Positions 16,981-26,530 of a stretch of 39,548 nucleotides of DNA are shown here, piece after piece. How positions within the stretch are numbered: position 1 is the first letter of the stretch; the number at the start of each line of letters is the position of its first letter. The notes under the pieces were generated by a model. It was given only the letters and a program-made list of their open reading frames with translations, did no database searches and had not been told where the DNA came from. The translations under genes and the position numbers were made by a program. The DNA comes from an uncultured Flavobacteriales bacterium (lineage in GTDB: Bacteria > Bacteroidota > Bacteroidia > Flavobacteriales_D > Parvicellaceae). The stretch spans positions 1 through 39,548 of the forward strand of contig CALKFX010000085.1 of NCBI GenBank assembly GCA_938084875.1. Reading direction: 5' to 3'.

Positions 16981-18483
16981 TTAATGTTTAAAATGTCTAG
17001 TTCCTGTAAAAACCATTCCAATTTTGTTATTGTTGCAATAATCAATTGACAAATTGTCTTTTACAGACCCACCGGGTTGAATCACCGCATTTATGCCTTG
17101 ATCTCCTGCAATTTCCACACAATCTGGAAATGGGAAAAAAGCATCTGATGCCATTACAGCATCTTGCAAGTTAAACTTAAAGGTTTTTGCTTTATGTATT
17201 GCTTGATTCAATGCATCGACTCTTGATGTTTGACCAGTTCCACTAGCTAAAAGCTGTTGGTTTTTAACCAAAACAATTGTATTTGACTTTGTGTGTTTGG
17301 CTAATTTATTAGCAAAATACAGATCTTGCATCTGATTAGAAGTTGGTTGATGATTGGTTTTTAATTCAAATGATTCTATATTTTCTACTGAACTATCTCT
17401 CTTTTGAATCAAGGTTCCGTTGAGACAAGATCTAACAATTTTATCAGGGAAAATTGTATTGTTTTGTTTTAAAATTATTCTGTTTTTTTTGCTTTTTAAA
17501 ATTTCCAAAGCCTCGGAACTAAAACTAGGAGCAATTAGCACTTCGCAAAATAAATTATTAATAAGAGTTGCAGTTTGCAAATCAATTTCTTTGTTTGAAA
17601 TTAAAACACCTCCAAAGGCAGAAACCGGGTCTGCTTCTAAAGCCGAACTATATGCATCTACAAGATTTTTTCGAGAAGCAAATCCACACGCATTATTGTG
17701 CTTTAAAATAGCAAAGGTTGGTATTGCATCTTTAAAATCTTCCATTAACATAATTGCAGAGTCAATGTCTAAAAGATTATTATAAGAGATTTGTTTGCCA
17801 TGTAATTGTTTAAACACATCTTCTAAATTTCCCGAAAACCAACCATCCTGATGTGGATTCTCTCCATACCTAAGAGGGGTAACTTGAACAAAACCAAAAT
17901 AAGCATGTATTGCAGTATCATAAGCACTAGAAACAGAGAAAGACTCAGTTGCAAAATATTTTCTTTCCATAAGACTAGTTGAAACTTCGTCTCTATTAGA
18001 AATAATGTCTACTAATTCTTGGTAGTGTTCTTTTTTAGACAAGACAGTAACATCTTTAAAATTTTTAGCTGCAGCTCTAATAAGAGATATTCCGCCTATA
18101 TCGATTTTTTCTATAATTTCTTCTTCACTTGAACCAGAAGCAACTGTTTTTTCAAATGGATATAGATCTACTACAACTAAATCTATCTCCGGTATTTTAT
18201 ATTCACTTAATTGTAATTTGTCTTCCTCATTAGTCCTTCGATTTAAAATACCTCCAAAAACCTTTGGGTGAAGGGTTTTTACTCTTCCACCAAGAATAGA
18301 TGGATAATCCGTTAATTCTTCAACTGATTTTACAGAAATTTCTAGATTTTCTATGAACTTTTGAGTTCCTCCAGTAGAATATATTTCAACTCCCTTAGAG
18401 TCAAGAATTTTAACCAACTCTTCCAATCCATCTTTTGAAAAAACAGAAATTAAAGCACTTTTAATTGTTCGATTATTCTCCAC
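16981..18483 (-). CDS. purH: Bifunctional AICAR formyltransferase/IMP cyclohydrolase
   Basis: PurH catalyses the last two steps of de novo IMP synthesis. The N-terminal MGS-like domain (about 1-150) with 'SVFSKDGLEELVKIL' and 'YSTGGTQKFIE' is the cyclohydrolase. The remainder is the transformylase, with the RYGENPHQ block, the catalytic KHNNACG motif, and the C-terminal 'DAFFPFPDCVEIAGDQGINAVIQPGGSVKDN' block. At 500 residues it is slightly shorter than the usual 510-530. It heads the minus-strand run of mreB, mreC, mreD, mrdA and rodA, an order I know from other Bacteroidota. This links purine synthesis and cell-shape genes transcriptionally without an obvious functional reason. Confidence 0.96.
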   Translation of the reverse strand: MENNRTIKSALISVFSKDGLEELVKILDSKGVEIYSTGGTQKFIENLEISVKSVEELTDYPSILGGRVKTLHPKVFGGILNRRTNEEDKLQLSEYKIPEIDLVVVDLYPFEKTVASGSSEEEIIEKIDIGGISLIRAAAKNFKDVTVLSKKEHYQELVDIISNRDEVSTSLMERKYFATESFSVSSAYDTAIHAYFGFVQVTPLRYGENPHQDGWFSGNLEDVFKQLHGKQISYNNLLDIDSAIMLMEDFKDAIPTFAILKHNNACGFASRKNLVDAYSSALEADPVSAFGGVLISNKEIDLQTATLINNLFCEVLIAPSFSSEALEILKSKKNRIILKQNNTIFPDKIVRSCLNGTLIQKRDSSVENIESFELKTNHQPTSNQMQDLYFANKLAKHTKSNTIVLVKNQQLLASGTGQTSRVDALNQAIHKAKTFKFNLQDAVMASDAFFPFPDCVEIAGDQGINAVIQPGGSVKDNLSIDYCNNNKIGMVFTGTRHFKH

Positions 18484-18520
18484 AGTTTAATTTATAAATT
18501 AATACTCTAAAATTATTAAC

Positions 18521-18541
18521 TATGTGGTAATAATTCACATA
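18521..18541. promoter_or_regulatory. Imperfect palindrome upstream of purH
   Basis: TATGTG (18521-18526) and CACATA (18536-18541) form a perfect 6-bp inverted repeat around a 9-nt AT-rich centre. It lies 37 nt upstream of the purH start in the 157-nt gap behind hemG. The geometry would fit an operator for a dimeric regulator, but a repeat this short can occur by chance in AT-rich DNA. I see no known operator consensus in it. Confidence 0.2.
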
Positions 18542-18640
18542 AAAATCAGAGTTGTTGATAACTAAACTAATATTGTTCAGAATTAACTTAAAATCCAAGG
18601 TAAAAAATGACTTGACAACTTGAAATTAAAATTTAGAAAA

Positions 18641-19966
18641 TTAATTCATGATTTTCACAAGCTCTCTAGATTTTTGAATACAGTCACTAACGGAAACTCC
18701 ATTGAAATAATTACCAATTAAATGAAAATTAGAATTGCTATTTTTAAAATTCTCAATGGCATTTAATAAATCAGAATGGTCTAAATTAAATTGCGGAATT
18801 CCTTTTACCCATCTGTAATGATTGTACATTAGAGTCTCTCCTTTATGACCAAGCAAATCTTCTAATTCTTCCAAAATTAATTTCTTGAGTTTAATAGGAT
18901 TCATTTCACATAAATGCTTCTGTCTTTCACCACCTACTAAAACTGTGAATAGTTCTTTACCTTCTGGAGAAACATAATCAAAAATTCTACTGTTAAAAAG
19001 TATCCCCAAATAACTTTTACCATCTGAGGGTTTTGTCAAAACACCAAAACCTTGTTTTTTATTTTGAATATTTTTCTTTTCAAAACCAAAATGAAAAACA
19101 TCAACTGGACTGTAAATAATTTTATCTAACTCTATGATTAAAGTACGATCATCAATAAAATTCCTTAAAGAATATGCTGGTACAGAACAAATAATTTCTT
19201 TACAAAGTATTTTCCCTGATTCACTAATTATTTCATAGCCATTTTCAGATTTAATAATTTGTTCGACTTTATATTTAAGTACTAATTTTTCTTCCATTGA
19301 CTCGGCTATTTTAGTAATTAATTGAGAAAGTCCTTTTGGAAAATTAAATGAGTTTATTTTACTTTTTTTATTCTTTTTAGACTTTAGGACTCCCCCTATT
19401 ATACTCCCATAGGATTGCTCGAGTTTCCAAAGCAATTTAAGGGTATGTTCTGCACTCATTTTTTTAGTATTTCCAGCGTAAATTCCCGTAATAAATGGCT
19501 CTATTAATTGGTCATGAAATTCTTTTCCAAATCTTTTTTTGACAAACTCAAAAACCGAAGTATTTTTCTTATGAGATTTTATAAAGGGTTCTCTTAAAAT
19601 CCTCATTTTAGAAATAAAAGAAAATAAAGGACTGAAAATAAAGCTTATTGGGTGAAGAGGGATTTTAGTCAATCTATTTTGATGTAAAACAAAACGATTT
19701 TTATTGCTAGTCTCTTTTGGAAACTGAAGTTCTTCCCATAAGTTATAATCTTTAATAATTTCTTCGATTGCATCGTTATTTAGAAGAACAGTATTTGGGC
19801 CGTTTTCACAAATGAAATCGTTTTCAATTTTAGTTTGAATAATGCCCCCAGGTACGTTACTGGCCTCTAAAATTAAAAAATCACTTCTTTTTTTGGATAA
19901 AAAGTGTGCTACACTTAAGCCGCATATTCCGGCTCCTATTATTACTGTATTAACTTCTTTTTTCAT
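18641..19966 (-). CDS. hemG: Protoporphyrinogen oxidase (HemY-type flavoprotein)
   Basis: This is a 441-residue FAD enzyme of the HemY/PPOX family. In heme synthesis these oxidise protoporphyrinogen IX (or coproporphyrinogen III in the Gram-positive branch). The N terminus has the Rossmann motif VIIGAGICGLSVAHFL and, after it, the FAD-binding GGIIQT segment. Residues of about 40-65 carry the ENGPNTVL block, and the C terminus the diagnostic 'LIGNYFNGVSVSDCIQKSREL'. It belongs to the amine-oxidase-type fold, not to the small flavodoxin-like HemG of E. coli. It stands alone, with hemL about 4 kb away on the same strand. Whether it prefers protoporphyrinogen or coproporphyrinogen cannot be decided from these motifs; the protoporphyrin branch is assumed for a Gram-negative organism. 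Confidence 0.9.
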   Translation of the reverse strand: MKKEVNTVIIGAGICGLSVAHFLSKKRSDFLILEASNVPGGIIQTKIENDFICENGPNTVLLNNDAIEEIIKDYNLWEELQFPKETSNKNRFVLHQNRLTKIPLHPISFIFSPLFSFISKMRILREPFIKSHKKNTSVFEFVKKRFGKEFHDQLIEPFITGIYAGNTKKMSAEHTLKLLWKLEQSYGSIIGGVLKSKKNKKSKINSFNFPKGLSQLITKIAESMEEKLVLKYKVEQIIKSENGYEIISESGKILCKEIICSVPAYSLRNFIDDRTLIIELDKIIYSPVDVFHFGFEKKNIQNKKQGFGVLTKPSDGKSYLGILFNSRIFDYVSPEGKELFTVLVGGERQKHLCEMNPIKLKKLILEELEDLLGHKGETLMYNHYRWVKGIPQFNLDHSDLLNAIENFKNSNSNFHLIGNYFNGVSVSDCIQKSRELVKIMN

Positions 19967-20105
19967 CTAAAAAAAACAGATTATAAAAATAAATAATTTA
20001 TCAAATTAAAATCTGAGTTTGTACTATAAAAATGATTAAGATTTAAAGTAATTTTCATATATGCATATTCAATTGTATATTCGCAAACTTTAATAATATA
20101 CTAAT

Positions 20106-22334
20106 ATGGCAATAATAGGGAAAATAAGAGAGAAATCTGGACTTTTAGTGGCAATCGTAGGGCTTGGGTTATTTCTATTTATTATACCAGTTAACGATTT
20201 ACTACAGCAATTCAACGGAACTGGAAATTCTTCACTAGGATTATTTAACGATAGTGAAATAGATGCAAATGACTGGAAATACTTTAATAGAGAAAATAAG
20301 ACTAGAAATAACTTGAGGATTAACAATCTGAATTCTGGAGGTACCGGAAGCTTAACAAGTGATGAAGAAGACCAGATTAAAATAAATACTTGGAATCAAA
20401 TGATTTCTGATACAATTTACTTTTTTGAATTTGATAAAATTGGATTGGATGTTTCTGCAGATGAATTAAATCAAGGTTTATTAAATGGTGAAACCCCTCT
20501 TCCTTCTTCTCTAAAAGAATTATTTGTAACCAATGGCCTTTACAACAAAGATTCATTTAACATTTGGAAAACCAATAGAATAATAAATCTGCCTGACAAT
20601 CCAGAGTCTAAAAGAGATCTTAAAAATAACATTGAAGATCCTTTAAAGAAGGAAAGAAAGATTAATAAATACAGCGCCATGGTTAAATATGGTATTTTAG
20701 GTACTGTCCAGGAAGCTAAAAGAACTTCAAACGAAGAAAAAATAACTTCAAATATTAAATATATTTTTATCGACTACAATGAAATTGATGATTCTTTAAT
20801 TGATTTAAATGAAAAGGAAAAGAGATTGTTTTACAACGAACACTCTAATGAAAAGATGTGGGAACAAAGACAAGATTTAGTTTCTTATGACTATACCATA
20901 TTAAAATTTAATCCATCCCAAAAAGACGTGGCAAACTACACTGAAAGAATGGAATCTTTAATTGAAGATTTTAAATCTTCTAAAAACGACTCTCTATTTG
21001 TAGCAAATTATGCAGAAACACCAATGATGGTTCAGTCTCCTTACGGATTAAGACCAAGTGGAAATTTTACTAATCAACCATACAAAGGAGGAAAATTTTC
21101 CTCATTTATTGATCAAAAAATAAGTAACTCTGTTAAAGGAGATATTGTTGGCCCTTTTGTAACCGGAGATAAAATTCAATTAGTTAAAATTTACGACACG
21201 GGGGAAGAGGAGCAAGCAAAAGTAAGACATATATTGATTAGTTCTAAAAAAGAAGATTTAGACGATGCTAAAAATAAAAAATTAGCAGATAGCATTTTAT
21301 ATGCAATAAGAAGAGATAGCAGTAAATTTTCTTCCCTTGTTACAAAATATTCTGACGATCCAGGTTCGGTCGCTAATGGAGGTGTTTATTCTTGGTTTCC
21401 AAAAGGGCAAATGACTGCAGAATTTGAAGAATTTAGTTTTTCTAAAAAAGTAGGTAGGTCAGGAGTGGTAAGAACAAATTATGGTTTTCATGTTATACAA
21501 GTTTTAGGAAGAAAAATTGGAACATTTAAGAAAATAGCTATTGTTGACGAAACAATACAAGTTAGTAAAGCAACTCAAAATGAATTTTATGATTCAGTTG
21601 CTCTTGCTCTTTATTACAAAGCGGATTCTAATGATTTTGAAACTGCGGCAGATGTGCTAGGTCATGAAGTTAAATCTTCCGGATATGTTCCATTAATTTA
21701 CCCAAATCGTAGAACATCAGGTCTATATGGTCCAGCAGACTTAAACAGAAATCTTAATATTTCTAAATGGGCATTTAACAGCGATGTGGGAGACTTACTT
21801 GAACCAGAATATATTTCAAATAATCAACTTGTTTTAGCAGTTTTAAAAGAAAAAATAATGTCATTTGATAATTCTTACGACAATATAGTTTCCTTAATGA
21901 ACCCTTTGATGAAAAATAGTCTAAAAGCTAAATACTACATAGATAATTTCTCAAAGAATATAGATAGTGCTAATAGTATGGATATAATTTCGGAAATTAC
22001 TGGTAAAACTGTTCAAACTAAATTTGTAAAATATAGTGATGTGAATATTGGAAACAATACACAAGAATTAGCTGAGCCAAAAGTTATGGCTAATATTTTC
22101 AATCTAAATCCTGAAGAAATATCTAAAATAATTGAAGGTAAAAAAGGACTTTATATTGTACAATGTCAAAAAACAAATAATCAAAACAGAGTAGACGAAA
22201 ATACTGTTATTGAGAAGGCTCAATCTGAACAAAAAGAAATAAGAACATTAATCGAACAAGGTTATTATCCTGCACTTTACAATTCTTATAAAGTTAGAGA
22301 TGATAGGGCAAAAAATATGATTCTTAATAATTAA
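20106..22334 (+). CDS. SurA/PpiD-type membrane-anchored peptidyl-prolyl isomerase
   Basis: This 742-residue periplasmic foldase is anchored by one N-terminal helix (about residues 14-30, after MAIIGKIREKSG). A SurA_N-like chaperone region follows. A parvulin (PpiC) rotamase domain spans about 371-470: it opens with KVRHILISS, contains 'FSSLVTKYSDDPGSVANGGVYSWFPKGQM', and closes with 'TNYGFHVIQVLG'. A large C-terminal region without a recognised motif completes it. PpiD-like proteins assist folding of secreted and outer-membrane proteins near the Sec translocon, which suits an organism with heavy T9SS and outer-membrane traffic. It is transcribed alone; its stop overlaps the convergent ComM-family gene by 4 nt. 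Confidence 0.9.
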   Translation: MAIIGKIREKSGLLVAIVGLGLFLFIIPVNDLLQQFNGTGNSSLGLFNDSEIDANDWKYFNRENKTRNNLRINNLNSGGTGSLTSDEEDQIKINTWNQMISDTIYFFEFDKIGLDVSADELNQGLLNGETPLPSSLKELFVTNGLYNKDSFNIWKTNRIINLPDNPESKRDLKNNIEDPLKKERKINKYSAMVKYGILGTVQEAKRTSNEEKITSNIKYIFIDYNEIDDSLIDLNEKEKRLFYNEHSNEKMWEQRQDLVSYDYTILKFNPSQKDVANYTERMESLIEDFKSSKNDSLFVANYAETPMMVQSPYGLRPSGNFTNQPYKGGKFSSFIDQKISNSVKGDIVGPFVTGDKIQLVKIYDTGEEEQAKVRHILISSKKEDLDDAKNKKLADSILYAIRRDSSKFSSLVTKYSDDPGSVANGGVYSWFPKGQMTAEFEEFSFSKKVGRSGVVRTNYGFHVIQVLGRKIGTFKKIAIVDETIQVSKATQNEFYDSVALALYYKADSNDFETAADVLGHEVKSSGYVPLIYPNRRTSGLYGPADLNRNLNISKWAFNSDVGDLLEPEYISNNQLVLAVLKEKIMSFDNSYDNIVSLMNPLMKNSLKAKYYIDNFSKNIDSANSMDIISEITGKTVQTKFVKYSDVNIGNNTQELAEPKVMANIFNLNPEEISKIIEGKKGLYIVQCQKTNNQNRVDENTVIEKAQSEQKEIRTLIEQGYYPALYNSYKVRDDRAKNMILNN

Positions 22335-23848
22335 TTTAAAAATTGTTTTAACCTTTCTAAGCTTCTATACTGAATAGCTTCTGCTACATGCTCAGTTTTA
22401 ATATTTTGAGAGGAGTCCAAATCTGCTATTGTTCTAGAGATTTTTTTAATCCTATTAAAACTTCTAGCAGAAAACTTTAAAGTCTTTGCAGCATTCCTTA
22501 GAAATTCTAAAGTTTCTACCGAAAGTTCACAGTACGACTGAATTTCTTTAGTATTTAAAAGGGCGTTGTTTTTTCCCTGTCTTCTAAACTGGATAACTCT
22601 AACTCTTTGGACTCTTTCTTTTATAGTTTCACTATTTTCTTCAGAACTACCAACACTTGTCAGTTTTTCAATTGATACAGATTCAACTTCAATTTGAAGA
22701 TCTATTCTATCTAATAGTGGTTGGCTTAATTTCGAAAGATATTGTTGAACTTTATAGAAAGATTGACTAGTAATAGAATTTTCAAAATAATTCCCATTTG
22801 GAGTTGGATTCATTGCTGCTACCAACATAATATTTGAAGGGAAATCCACAGATCCTGAAGCTCTAGAAATAGTTACTCTCCCTTCCTCTAACGGCTGTCT
22901 TAGAACTTCTAAAACAACTCTTTTAAATTCTGGCAACTCGTCTAAAAAAAGAACTCCATTATGTGCTAGGGATATCTCTCCAGGTCTTGGGTTGGAGCCA
23001 CCACCCACTAAGGCAACGTTTGAAATAGTATGATGAGGACTTCTAAAAGGTGGTTTGAAAATCAGATTGTTTTGTTGGTTAAACTTCCCTAGGTAAGAAT
23101 AAATTTTTGTAGTTTCTAGCATTTCAGATTCACTTAAGTCAGGAAGAATTGTTGGGATTCTCTTTGCTAACATTGACTTGCCTGAGCCCGGAGGTCCAAT
23201 AAGTAAAATATTATGAGAACCAGCTGCAGCAATTTCAATAGCTCTTTTGGCAACTTGTTGTCCAATAACATCTGAAAAATCTATTGCTTCAATTTTATGA
23301 ATTGTTTTAATTCTATTTATTCTTTTTTTAAGGATGAGTTTTTTATCTAAAAAATGATCTAATAATTGTTGTAAACTATTTACACCAATAATATTTAAAC
23401 CCTTTACTAAACTTGCTTCTTCTAAATTATTTGATGGAATGATTATTCCTTTCATCCCTAATTTTTTAGCTTTTATAGCCATAGACAAAACTCCTCTTAC
23501 TGGTCTTAGAGTTCCGTCTAATGACAACTCTCCCATTACTACATAGTCTTTAAATAAGCCAAGTTTAATTTGTCCTGAAGCACAAAGAATACCAAGTGCA
23601 ATTGGTAAATCGTAGGCACTTCCTTCCTTTTTTAAATCTGCTGGAGCTAGATTAATAATAATTTCTTTTACCGGAATTTTAAAACCAATATTTTTAAGTG
23701 CTGCTGATATCCTATAATGAGATTCTTTAACAGCATTATCCGGTAGTCCTACCAATAAAAACTTTGCTCCTCTTGAAACATTTACTTCAACTTCGACTTT
23801 TTGAGCCTCAATTCCTTCTAAAGCGCAACCAATTACTTTCTCAATCAT
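22331..23848 (-). CDS. YifB/ComM family Mg-chelatase-like AAA+ ATPase
   Basis: This 505-residue AAA+ ATPase belongs to the ComM/YifB family. ComM is a hexameric helicase that promotes branch migration during natural transformation, although the gene is also conserved in non-competent bacteria. Residues of about 1-165 form the ChlI/Lon-like N-terminal domain (LVGLPDNAVKES, GSAYDLPIALGIL, GELSLDGTLRPVRG). The AAA core carries Walker A GPPGSGKS at 218-225 and, further on, 'VLFLDELPEF' as Walker B. A Mg-chelatase C-terminal domain ends the protein (SARSFNRIKKISRTIADL). It lies 48 nt downstream of hemL on the same strand, probably with no functional connection. All motifs are intact. Confidence 0.93.
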   Translation of the reverse strand: MIEKVIGCALEGIEAQKVEVEVNVSRGAKFLLVGLPDNAVKESHYRISAALKNIGFKIPVKEIIINLAPADLKKEGSAYDLPIALGILCASGQIKLGLFKDYVVMGELSLDGTLRPVRGVLSMAIKAKKLGMKGIIIPSNNLEEASLVKGLNIIGVNSLQQLLDHFLDKKLILKKRINRIKTIHKIEAIDFSDVIGQQVAKRAIEIAAAGSHNILLIGPPGSGKSMLAKRIPTILPDLSESEMLETTKIYSYLGKFNQQNNLIFKPPFRSPHHTISNVALVGGGSNPRPGEISLAHNGVLFLDELPEFKRVVLEVLRQPLEEGRVTISRASGSVDFPSNIMLVAAMNPTPNGNYFENSITSQSFYKVQQYLSKLSQPLLDRIDLQIEVESVSIEKLTSVGSSEENSETIKERVQRVRVIQFRRQGKNNALLNTKEIQSYCELSVETLEFLRNAAKTLKFSARSFNRIKKISRTIADLDSSQNIKTEHVAEAIQYRSLERLKQFLN

Positions 23849-23896
23849 ATTTTTTGAACAAAGAAAGAAACCTAAGAACTTAAGTTTTTTACGTAG

Positions 23897-25192
23897 TTAA
23901 ATTTTTGTGATTATTTTTCCAAATGAATCTATGGTATGATCTAAATCTTGATATGAAATGGCGTCGTTTAAAAAATAGCTTTCAAATGCACTAGGCGGTA
24001 AATATACTCCACTGGAAAGCATACCATGGAAATAATTCTTAAAATGAGAATTATCCCCTGCTTTTGCAGTTTCAAAATTCACTACTGGATGATTTGTAAA
24101 GTGGAGCGATATCATAGAGCCTATACTGTTTATTTGGTATGGTAAATTGCTTTTAGATAATATTTTTTCCAATCCAGCTCTTAAATAAGCTGTTTTTTCA
24201 TTTAAAGAAGTATAAACGGCTGGGTTTGACTTTAAATGTTTTAGCATTGCATATCCGGCAGACATTGCAATAGGATTTCCACTTAGTGTTCCAGCTTGGT
24301 AGACAGGACCATCTGGTGCTAGAAAATTCATAACTTCATTGCTGCCGCCAAAGGCACCTACAGGCAATCCTCCTCCTATAACCTTGCCATAAGTTACAAT
24401 ATCTGCTTTGACTCCCAAGGTTTCTTGAGCACCGCCTAAGGCGAGCCTAAATCCTGTCATTACTTCGTCAAAAATCAATAGTGAACTATTTTGAGTACAT
24501 AATTCTCTAAGCTGATTGATAAAATTTTTCTCAGGCAAAACACAGCCCATGTTTCCAGCAATTGGTTCTATGATAATAGCTGCAATTTGTTCGGGGTGTT
24601 TTTCAAATAGCTCTTTGACTTGATTTATATCATTATAATTTGCTAATAAAGTATCGGAAGCTGTAGATTTAGTTATACCAGGACTATTAGGAACACCAAA
24701 AGTAGAGGCTCCACTTCCAGCCTGAATTAAGAAAGAATCTGCATGCCCATGATAACATCCAGAAAATTTAATGATTTTGTCTCGGTTAGTGAACCCTCTA
24801 GCTAATCTCACAGCACTCATACAGGCTTCCGTACCGGAATTTACAAACCTAACCTTGTCAATATTAGGGGCTAGAGAAACCAATAGGTTAGCCATTTTTG
24901 TTTCCAACTCAGTTGGTATTCCATAGGACGTGCCTTTTTTAGATTGTTCATTAATTGCTTTGATTATTTCAGGATGAGCATGACCTATAATCATTGGCCC
25001 CCAAGAAGAAATATAATCTATGTATTTATTACCATCTTCGTCAATTAAATACGCTCCGTGTGCATTTTTTATAAAAATGGGCGTTCCTCCAACAGACTTA
25101 AATGCTCTTACTGGTGAGTTAACTCCACCAGGGATAACTTTCTGTGCTTGTTCGAATAATTTTTTAGATCTATTATTTATGAGTTTAAACAT
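23897..25192 (-). CDS. hemL: Glutamate-1-semialdehyde 2,1-aminomutase
   Basis: HemL is a PLP enzyme that converts glutamate-1-semialdehyde to 5-aminolevulinate, the second step of the C5 route to tetrapyrroles. The protein has 431 residues. It shows the N-terminal 'VIPGGVNSPVRAFKSVGG' block, 'SSWGPMIIGHAHPEI', 'RFVNSGTEACMSAVRLARG', the PLP phosphate-binding region, 'LIFDEVMTGFR', and the Schiff-base lysine in TYGKVIGGG (K270). These separate it from other class III aminotransferases. Together with the HemY-type oxidase it indicates endogenous heme synthesis. The start at 25192 overlaps the candidate promoter of the divergent kynU gene, so the two units share a very short regulatory gap of about 60 nt. 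Confidence 0.96.
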   Translation of the reverse strand: MFKLINNRSKKLFEQAQKVIPGGVNSPVRAFKSVGGTPIFIKNAHGAYLIDEDGNKYIDYISSWGPMIIGHAHPEIIKAINEQSKKGTSYGIPTELETKMANLLVSLAPNIDKVRFVNSGTEACMSAVRLARGFTNRDKIIKFSGCYHGHADSFLIQAGSGASTFGVPNSPGITKSTASDTLLANYNDINQVKELFEKHPEQIAAIIIEPIAGNMGCVLPEKNFINQLRELCTQNSSLLIFDEVMTGFRLALGGAQETLGVKADIVTYGKVIGGGLPVGAFGGSNEVMNFLAPDGPVYQAGTLSGNPIAMSAGYAMLKHLKSNPAVYTSLNEKTAYLRAGLEKILSKSNLPYQINSIGSMISLHFTNHPVVNFETAKAGDNSHFKNYFHGMLSSGVYLPPSAFESYFLNDAISYQDLDHTIDSFGKIITKI

Positions 25193-25226
25193 TTTGAGTC
25201 CTTAAGATTTAATTCAGTTATATTTG
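25193..25226 (+). promoter_or_regulatory. Candidate promoter for the kynU-kmo operon
   Basis: TTTG (25193-25196) and a perfect TAnnTTTG element (TATATTTG, 25219-25226) are separated by 22 nt, within the 17-23 nt range known for flavobacterial vegetative promoters. Transcription would begin about 20 nt before the kynU GTG. The -33 element directly abuts the hemL start codon on the other strand, so polymerase binding here could interfere with hemL transcription. Confidence 0.5.
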
Positions 25227-25253
25227 TACATATTAATTTAAGAGCCGAATATC

Positions 25254-26528
25254 GTGACTAATTGGGAATTTTCTTTAGACTGTGCAAGAAAACTTGATGA
25301 AAATGACAAATTAAGTACTTACAGAGATCGTTTTTTTATACCTAACTTCTCTGGAAGGGAATCTTTGTATTTCACAGGAAATTCATTAGGATTACAGCCT
25401 AAAAATGTTCAAACCTATATCCAAAATGAACTTGATGACTGGTCAAAATGGGGAGTGGAAGGTCACGAAAAAGCTAGAAATCCATGGCTAGATTATCACG
25501 AAATTTTTAACGATAAAATATCTCCAATTGTAGGTGCTAAAAATAAGGAGTTGGTAGTAACCCATAGCCTAACTACCAATCTACACCTTTTGTTAATTTC
25601 ATTTTACAGACCCAATAAAACACGATTTAAAATATTATGTGAAAAAAAAGCATTTCCTAGTGATCAGTATGCTTTACAAAGTCAAGCCAAAATACACAAT
25701 CTAAACCCGGAAGATTGTATTGTGGAAGTTGGCCCTAGAAACGGGGAACATACTATTAGAACTGAAGATATTATTTCAAAAATCAATGAAATTGGCCATG
25801 AATTGGCTTTGGTTATGATCGGTGGAGTAAATTACTACTCTGGTCAGGTTTTTGATATGCAATCCATAACCACTGCAGGTCATAATGTTGGTGCATTTGT
25901 TGGGTTTGACTTGGCGCACGGAGTGGGAAATATTCCTTTAAAGCTCAACGAATGGAATGTTGACTTTGCAGCATGGTGCTCTTACAAATACCTTAACTCT
26001 GGTCCTGGTGGAGTAAGCGGATTGTACATTCATGAAAAACATGTTGCAAATCCAAATATTCTAAGACTTGCGGGGTGGTGGGGCCACAACAAAGAAGACA
26101 GATTTAAAATGCCCGATAAATTCTCTCCTATTCCTACTGCAGAGAGCTGGCAATTATCTAATGCTCCTATTTTGGCCATGGCTGCTCATAAAGCATCTAT
26201 AGATTTATTTAATGAAGTTGGAATGGAAAAACTTAGAAATAAAAGTACTTCACTAACCAACTATCTAGAGTTTATTATAAATAAAATCAATGAAATAAAA
26301 GAATCTTATTTAGAAATTATAACCCCAATTAATTCCGATGAAAGAGGTTGTCAACTTTCCATTATTGCTCATGGAAACGGAAAAGAATTATTTCAAGAGC
26401 TTTCTAAAAACCATATTGTTGTAGACTGGAGAGAACCCAATGTCATAAGAGTTGCACCTGTTCCTTTTTACAATAGTTTTCTTGATGTTTATGAGTTTGG
26501 AAGAGTACTAAATAATTATTTAAAATAA
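25254..26528 (+). CDS. kynU: Kynureninase
   Basis: KynU is a PLP hydrolase that cleaves kynurenine or 3-hydroxykynurenine to anthranilate or 3-hydroxyanthranilate plus alanine. The protein has 424 residues and starts with GTG at 25254; no ATG is closer to the expected N terminus. Diagnostic segments are 'FTGNSLGLQPKNVQTYI', 'GVEGHEKARNPWLDYHE', the 'GFDLAHGVGN' aspartate region, the PLP lysine in CSYKYLNSGPGG (K245), and 'LAGWWGHNKEDRFKM'. With kmo just downstream it points to the tryptophan-to-quinolinate route of NAD synthesis, in which 3-hydroxykynurenine is the true substrate. A TAnnTTTG promoter candidate precedes it. Confidence 0.96.
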   Translation: MTNWEFSLDCARKLDENDKLSTYRDRFFIPNFSGRESLYFTGNSLGLQPKNVQTYIQNELDDWSKWGVEGHEKARNPWLDYHEIFNDKISPIVGAKNKELVVTHSLTTNLHLLLISFYRPNKTRFKILCEKKAFPSDQYALQSQAKIHNLNPEDCIVEVGPRNGEHTIRTEDIISKINEIGHELALVMIGGVNYYSGQVFDMQSITTAGHNVGAFVGFDLAHGVGNIPLKLNEWNVDFAAWCSYKYLNSGPGGVSGLYIHEKHVANPNILRLAGWWGHNKEDRFKMPDKFSPIPTAESWQLSNAPILAMAAHKASIDLFNEVGMEKLRNKSTSLTNYLEFIINKINEIKESYLEIITPINSDERGCQLSIIAHGNGKELFQELSKNHIVVDWREPNVIRVAPVPFYNSFLDVYEFGRVLNNYLK

Positions 26529-26530
26529 TT

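Noticed and set aside
16971..17045. N-terminal extension of MreB
   Set aside because: The 25 extra residues overlap purH and do not resemble MreB; the standard N terminus starts at 16970.
16723..17049. Plus-strand frame of 108 codons antisense to mreB and the purH end
   Set aside because: Long antisense frames are common opposite conserved genes; mreB and purH motifs are complete on the other strand.
17420..17785. Plus-strand frame of 121 codons antisense to purH
   Set aside because: Falls within the AICAR transformylase domain; no independent coding evidence.
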